Shown in pieces: positions 17,735-20,281 of a stretch of DNA of 20,281 nt. Position 1 is the stretch's first letter. Each line of letters starts with the position of its first letter. Both the position numbers and the translations under genes were made by a program. The notes below the pieces were generated by a model. That model did not search any database. It was not told the origin of the DNA and saw nothing but the letters and a program-made list of their open reading frames with translations. Source of the stretch: Rhizophagus sp. LPA8_4_AMF (Eukaryota; Glomeromycota; Glomeromycetes; Glomerales; Glomeraceae); contig JADRCO010001321.1 in the NCBI GenBank assembly GCA_021464525.1, positions 1-20,281 of the forward strand, written 5' to 3'.

Positions 17735-19366
17735 TTAATCTATTTCCTGTATAAAATTAGAAACTGAAATAATTAAATCAAAATATCTTTGTACTTTAAT
17801 ATTATGCAACCTAAATTCTTTCACCTCATCGTTTGAATCATATAAATCCTTATATCTAATAACATCAAATGCAGTGCTTCCAACAAATGCATCCCTCATA
17901 ATAGCCAAATACATTGCTCTTTTCTTTCTCATAATATGTTCCTTTATATAGGGTAAAATTACTTCCATATTATCACCTTCTTTATTATCTATCAACAATT
18001 TTTTAATAAAAGTATTTTGAGAATTCTTTAAAAATATTTCGAAATCATTTGCTTTAATGTAAAGTGTTAAATTTAAATATTCTAATTTAGAAGGAAGGAT
18101 TTGTCCTAAATTTTGTAATATGACTGAACTACGTTTGGCATAACTTTCAATACAGCAGCTTCCACTTAAAAATTCATCGATATCGATAGAAAGATAATTA
18201 AGATTTTGTTTTTCAATTAAGTTGATCATTGGATAAACAGTATAGTCGTCAATAGAATAAGCAGTATAAAATTTGATATTATTGCAATATTTAATAATTA
18301 ATTCAAGTGATTGTCGATTAAATAAACGAAGCCCAAACCCAAAATTTTCCAAATAATCACCAGATTTTTGTAATAATGATTGTAATGAATCAACTTGTAA
18401 TGTTTCGCTTATATGTAATGTTTCGCTTATAAATAAAGATTTTAATTTAAATGGTTTAGTTAAATTAATAATTTGTTTAATAAAACTATCATTAAAAGAA
18501 GAACAAGAAACTATATGAACAGATTCTAAAACATTTAGTTGTTCAAATACTTCTTTTAAATTAATTATACTACTAAGGTTTACATAATAGAATATGATTG
18601 TATTTAAAGTATTTGTACAATTACTAGAATTTTTTAATAATAATAATTGTTGACACAAAGGAATATCATCAGAACCGAATAAAATTCTTTTAAGATTTTT
18701 TTGTGATTTAATTGTTTGTAATAAATATTTGTTAACTAAAGTATTATTATTATTGCGTAATAGATGGTTTGTGAATCCTTCAATTTGAAGCTTTGAATTT
18801 TTAATATTGTGAAAGAAATTTTGATTTCGTGAAATTAATTCAAGAAAATCCTTAAAAAAGGTTTGACAAAAATATGAATTGATTACAATGTCAAGAGTAT
18901 ATAAATTATATCTATTTTCAAAAAATAATTTACATAATGACTTAGTAATTAAATTCTCCATATTTCTGATAGCTATAAATTCAAATTCTATAGTTTCATA
19001 CGCAATTTTATAAATCCAATCATGAACAGATGAAGTAATTTTTGATGTATTCAAATATTTAATGAAACTAGGATAATTAAATAATGTATTTGAAGGTAAT
19101 AAATAATTTTTAATCTCATATTTGTTAAAGTTGCTTTTAAAGATTTTAAGATCTTCTTCATTTAAATTGTGTAAGTAAATTTCAACAAATTTACAATTTA
19201 CCTTAGAAATTGAAAATGGATCTTCCCATAATAATGGAATCGCTAATCGACACCATAACCTATTGACTAAAATGCATGAATGTAAAGTTGAAAAATCATT
19301 CCGAAAATACTTTATTATTTCATATACTAATTCAGGTAAATCTGAAAATATACTTGAACATGACAT
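17735..19366 (-). CDS. F-box protein with degenerate leucine-rich repeats (copy 3)
   Basis: A single-exon frame of 543 codons, the longest of the three. The F-box occupies residues about 9-49 (LPELVYEIIKYF, LVNRLWCRLAIPLLWED). Leucine-rich units follow (LYTLDIVI, LNTIIFYYVNL, LESVHIVSC, KLKSLFISE, LNYLSIDI, LEYLNLTLYI), then the tail DEVKEFRLHNIKV. Residues 313-318 and 319-324 are a tandem copy, ISETLH-ISETLQ, encoded by an 18-bp duplication (18395-18430) that keeps the frame. It is one residue shorter at the start (no G before DLPEL) than copies 1 and 2. It is likely an SCF substrate receptor with unknown target. It is the closest intact relative of relics A and B next to it. Confidence 0.88.
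   Translation of the reverse strand: MSCSSIFSDLPELVYEIIKYFRNDFSTLHSCILVNRLWCRLAIPLLWEDPFSISKVNCKFVEIYLHNLNEEDLKIFKSNFNKYEIKNYLLPSNTLFNYPSFIKYLNTSKITSSVHDWIYKIAYETIEFEFIAIRNMENLITKSLCKLFFENRYNLYTLDIVINSYFCQTFFKDFLELISRNQNFFHNIKNSKLQIEGFTNHLLRNNNNTLVNKYLLQTIKSQKNLKRILFGSDDIPLCQQLLLLKNSSNCTNTLNTIIFYYVNLSSIINLKEVFEQLNVLESVHIVSCSSFNDSFIKQIINLTKPFKLKSLFISETLHISETLQVDSLQSLLQKSGDYLENFGFGLRLFNRQSLELIIKYCNNIKFYTAYSIDDYTVYPMINLIEKQNLNYLSIDIDEFLSGSCCIESYAKRSSVILQNLGQILPSKLEYLNLTLYIKANDFEIFLKNSQNTFIKKLLIDNKEGDNMEVILPYIKEHIMRKKRAMYLAIMRDAFVGSTAFDVIRYKDLYDSNDEVKEFRLHNIKVQRYFDLIISVSNFIQEID
18395..18430 (-). repeat. In-frame 18-bp tandem duplication in F-box gene 3
   Basis: Two 18-bp units (18413-18430 and 18395-18412) each encode ISETL followed by H or Q and differ only slightly. 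Copy 1 has a single ISEKLQ at this place, so one unit was added within a leucine-rich segment. Confidence 0.85.
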
Positions 19367-19404
19367 ATTGAAAACGAAGAAAGAAAAAAAGTCATTTCAA
19401 TTAT

Positions 19405-19494
19405 GCCTAACTGGAATAGGTTTTATTTCGGAATATTTGATTCCGATAAATGGTGACACATACAACGTGATTATATTTATTAGGCGCAATTTTT
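19405..19494 (-). promoter_or_regulatory. Upstream block of F-box gene 3 shared with gene 2
   Basis: Plus-strand order: GCCTAACTGG (19405), ATTTCGGAATATTTGAT, TTCCGATA, GTGACACA, ATTAGGCGCAATTTTT (19479-19494). It matches the upstream block of F-box gene 2 element by element. On the gene's strand the strongest element reads AAAATTGCGCCTAAT, about 113-128 bp before the ATG. If the plus-strand gene proposed to the right is real, this would lie between divergent genes. Confidence 0.5.
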
Positions 19495-19562
19495 ACGTTT
19501 TACCAAGACAAAATAGGAATAGTAGCTTCGTTTCATTAAATGATTGGCAAAATTTCATTTAG

Positions 19563-19697
19563 CGGTTCTTCCTAAAAAAGGCAACAGATTTCTTGCCGCA
19601 ATTAGCGCCTAAGCCGCAGGCAGATCTCGAATATCATTCGACATTACAAGTTACAACGACTGCGCCCAAAGCCCCAAATTTTGTTGAATATTATTAG
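19563..19697 (+). other. Coding-like exon candidate, unidentified protein
   Basis: After TAG (19560-19562, which could also be a 3' splice site, TTTCATTTAG) the frame is open for 44 codons. It reads RFFLKKATDFLPQLAPKPQA, then DLEYHSTLQVTTTAPKAPNF, then VEYY and a stop. The block is much richer in GC than its surroundings, and the opposite strand has stops in all frames. The family is not recognised. A short conserved C-terminus is possible. No ATG is found in this frame nearby. Confidence 0.35.
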
Positions 19698-19869
19698 TTT
19701 TTATTACTTATTGTCCTGAACTTAAAATAAGAATACTAACTGTCTTGCAAGTTTTCTATGTGTAATACAAGACATGTATATCATTTTGCAATACATCAAT
19801 ATATTTTATTATAATCAAATATTGGTTAAAATATTACTTTATGTCCAAAACAATACATAATTTTCTTAG
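19698..19869. other. AT-rich stretch between exon candidates
   Basis: No open frame is supported. It could be an intron, ending in TTTTCTTAG at 19861-19869. Confidence 0.25.
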
Positions 19870-20149
19870 GCAGTAGCAAATCACGGCAAGATAACATGTA
19901 AAATTTCTTATTTATTTAACAAAACTCTTTATCATACTTTTAGGTTTTCACGAAATCTTTCAATTAGATAATAAGCAAGAAACACCATACTTTGAATTTC
20001 TTATTAAATTCATATCATGGACAATTGACAGTTTTTTCGCCATGAATAAGGCTTCCGATGTAGAACATAATAATATGCAACTTGGCCAATTAATTGATAA
20101 AAAAATTTCACCATCTATCAAATTTCGTTCGAGATTAGTCATAATATAA
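19870..20149 (+). other. Possible two-exon 3' end of a plus-strand gene
   Basis: A 28-nt exon (AVANHGKIT), bounded by TTTTCTTAG and GTAAAA, and an exon from 19943 (after ATACTTTTAG) join in frame. The second continues as CFHEIFQLDNKQETPYFEF, LIKFISWTIDSFFAMNKASD, then a segment to TAA at 20147-20149. The intron would be about 45 nt with TTTAAC as a branch-point candidate. The minus strand is also open here (19960-20166), and its upstream codons (SDNFDDMVPYDAYIM) look coding-like too, so the strand is not certain. No domain is recognised. Confidence 0.33.
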
Positions 20150-20281
20150 GCGTCATATGGAACCATATCATCAAAATTATCACTTAATTTAGTCTTTCGG
20201 TTATAAAGTTATTATATCCTCCTGTAAAAAAAGTCAATCCGTTTTTTATATTCCATCTTTTTTCCGTAAAAGGCTCATATT

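Noticed and set aside
19263-19562. 99-codon open frame overlapping the start of F-box gene 3
   Set aside because: Its first third is antisense to the conserved F-box codons; only the region after 19562 looks coding on the plus strand.

Overview
The window is very AT-rich (long A/T homopolymers, sparse genes, many short inverted repeats). It carries several paralogous single-exon F-box genes, a eukaryotic tRNA-Asp with an intron, and AATAAA-like poly(A) signals. All of this points to a fungal nuclear genome. The F-box proteins (N-terminus M-[AS]-C-S-x-I-F, then LPEL...NRLWCRLAIPLLWE) resemble the greatly expanded families of arbuscular mycorrhizal fungi (Glomeromycotina, Rhizophagus-like). That assignment rests on recognition, not on a search.

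Layout. 1-1267: sparse sequence, then the upstream region of F-box gene 1 (1268-2800, + strand), which lies between two diverged direct repeats (about 672-1035 and 2914-3231). 3232-6123: no intact gene. This stretch holds a cluster of inverted-repeat elements (4137-4307, 4461-4632, and 4682-4795 with an 8-bp target duplication) and a frameshifted coding relic on the minus strand (5232-5570). 6124-8505: a different kind of locus, visibly richer in GC. An imperfect tandem duplication is followed by broken or intron-split coding pieces, and these lead into a 362-codon ORF with a possible PD-(D/E)XK-like nuclease core. 8506-12004: mostly empty, with two more copies of the foldback family (10071-10355 and 10909-11150).

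12005-13528: F-box gene 2 (minus strand). 14013-14548: a decayed coding relic. 14686-14769: tRNA-Asp(GUC), minus strand, with a 12-nt intron. 15262-15412: a palindromic foldback element. 15839-16412 and about 16705-17140: two decayed F-box copies, minus strand. 17735-19366: F-box gene 3, minus strand. 19563-20149: coding-like pieces on the plus strand, possibly exons of an unidentified gene divergent from gene 3.

Together the window looks like a birth-and-death F-box cluster: three intact copies and two dead ones, with near-identical F-box domains, diverged leucine-rich C-terminal regions and partly homologous upstream regions, interleaved with small non-autonomous DNA elements. The intact proteins would be expected to act as substrate-recognition subunits of SCF ubiquitin ligases. 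The F-box would dock Skp1 and the variable part would choose targets, which remains inference. No CRISPR array, rRNA or intact autonomous transposon is visible.
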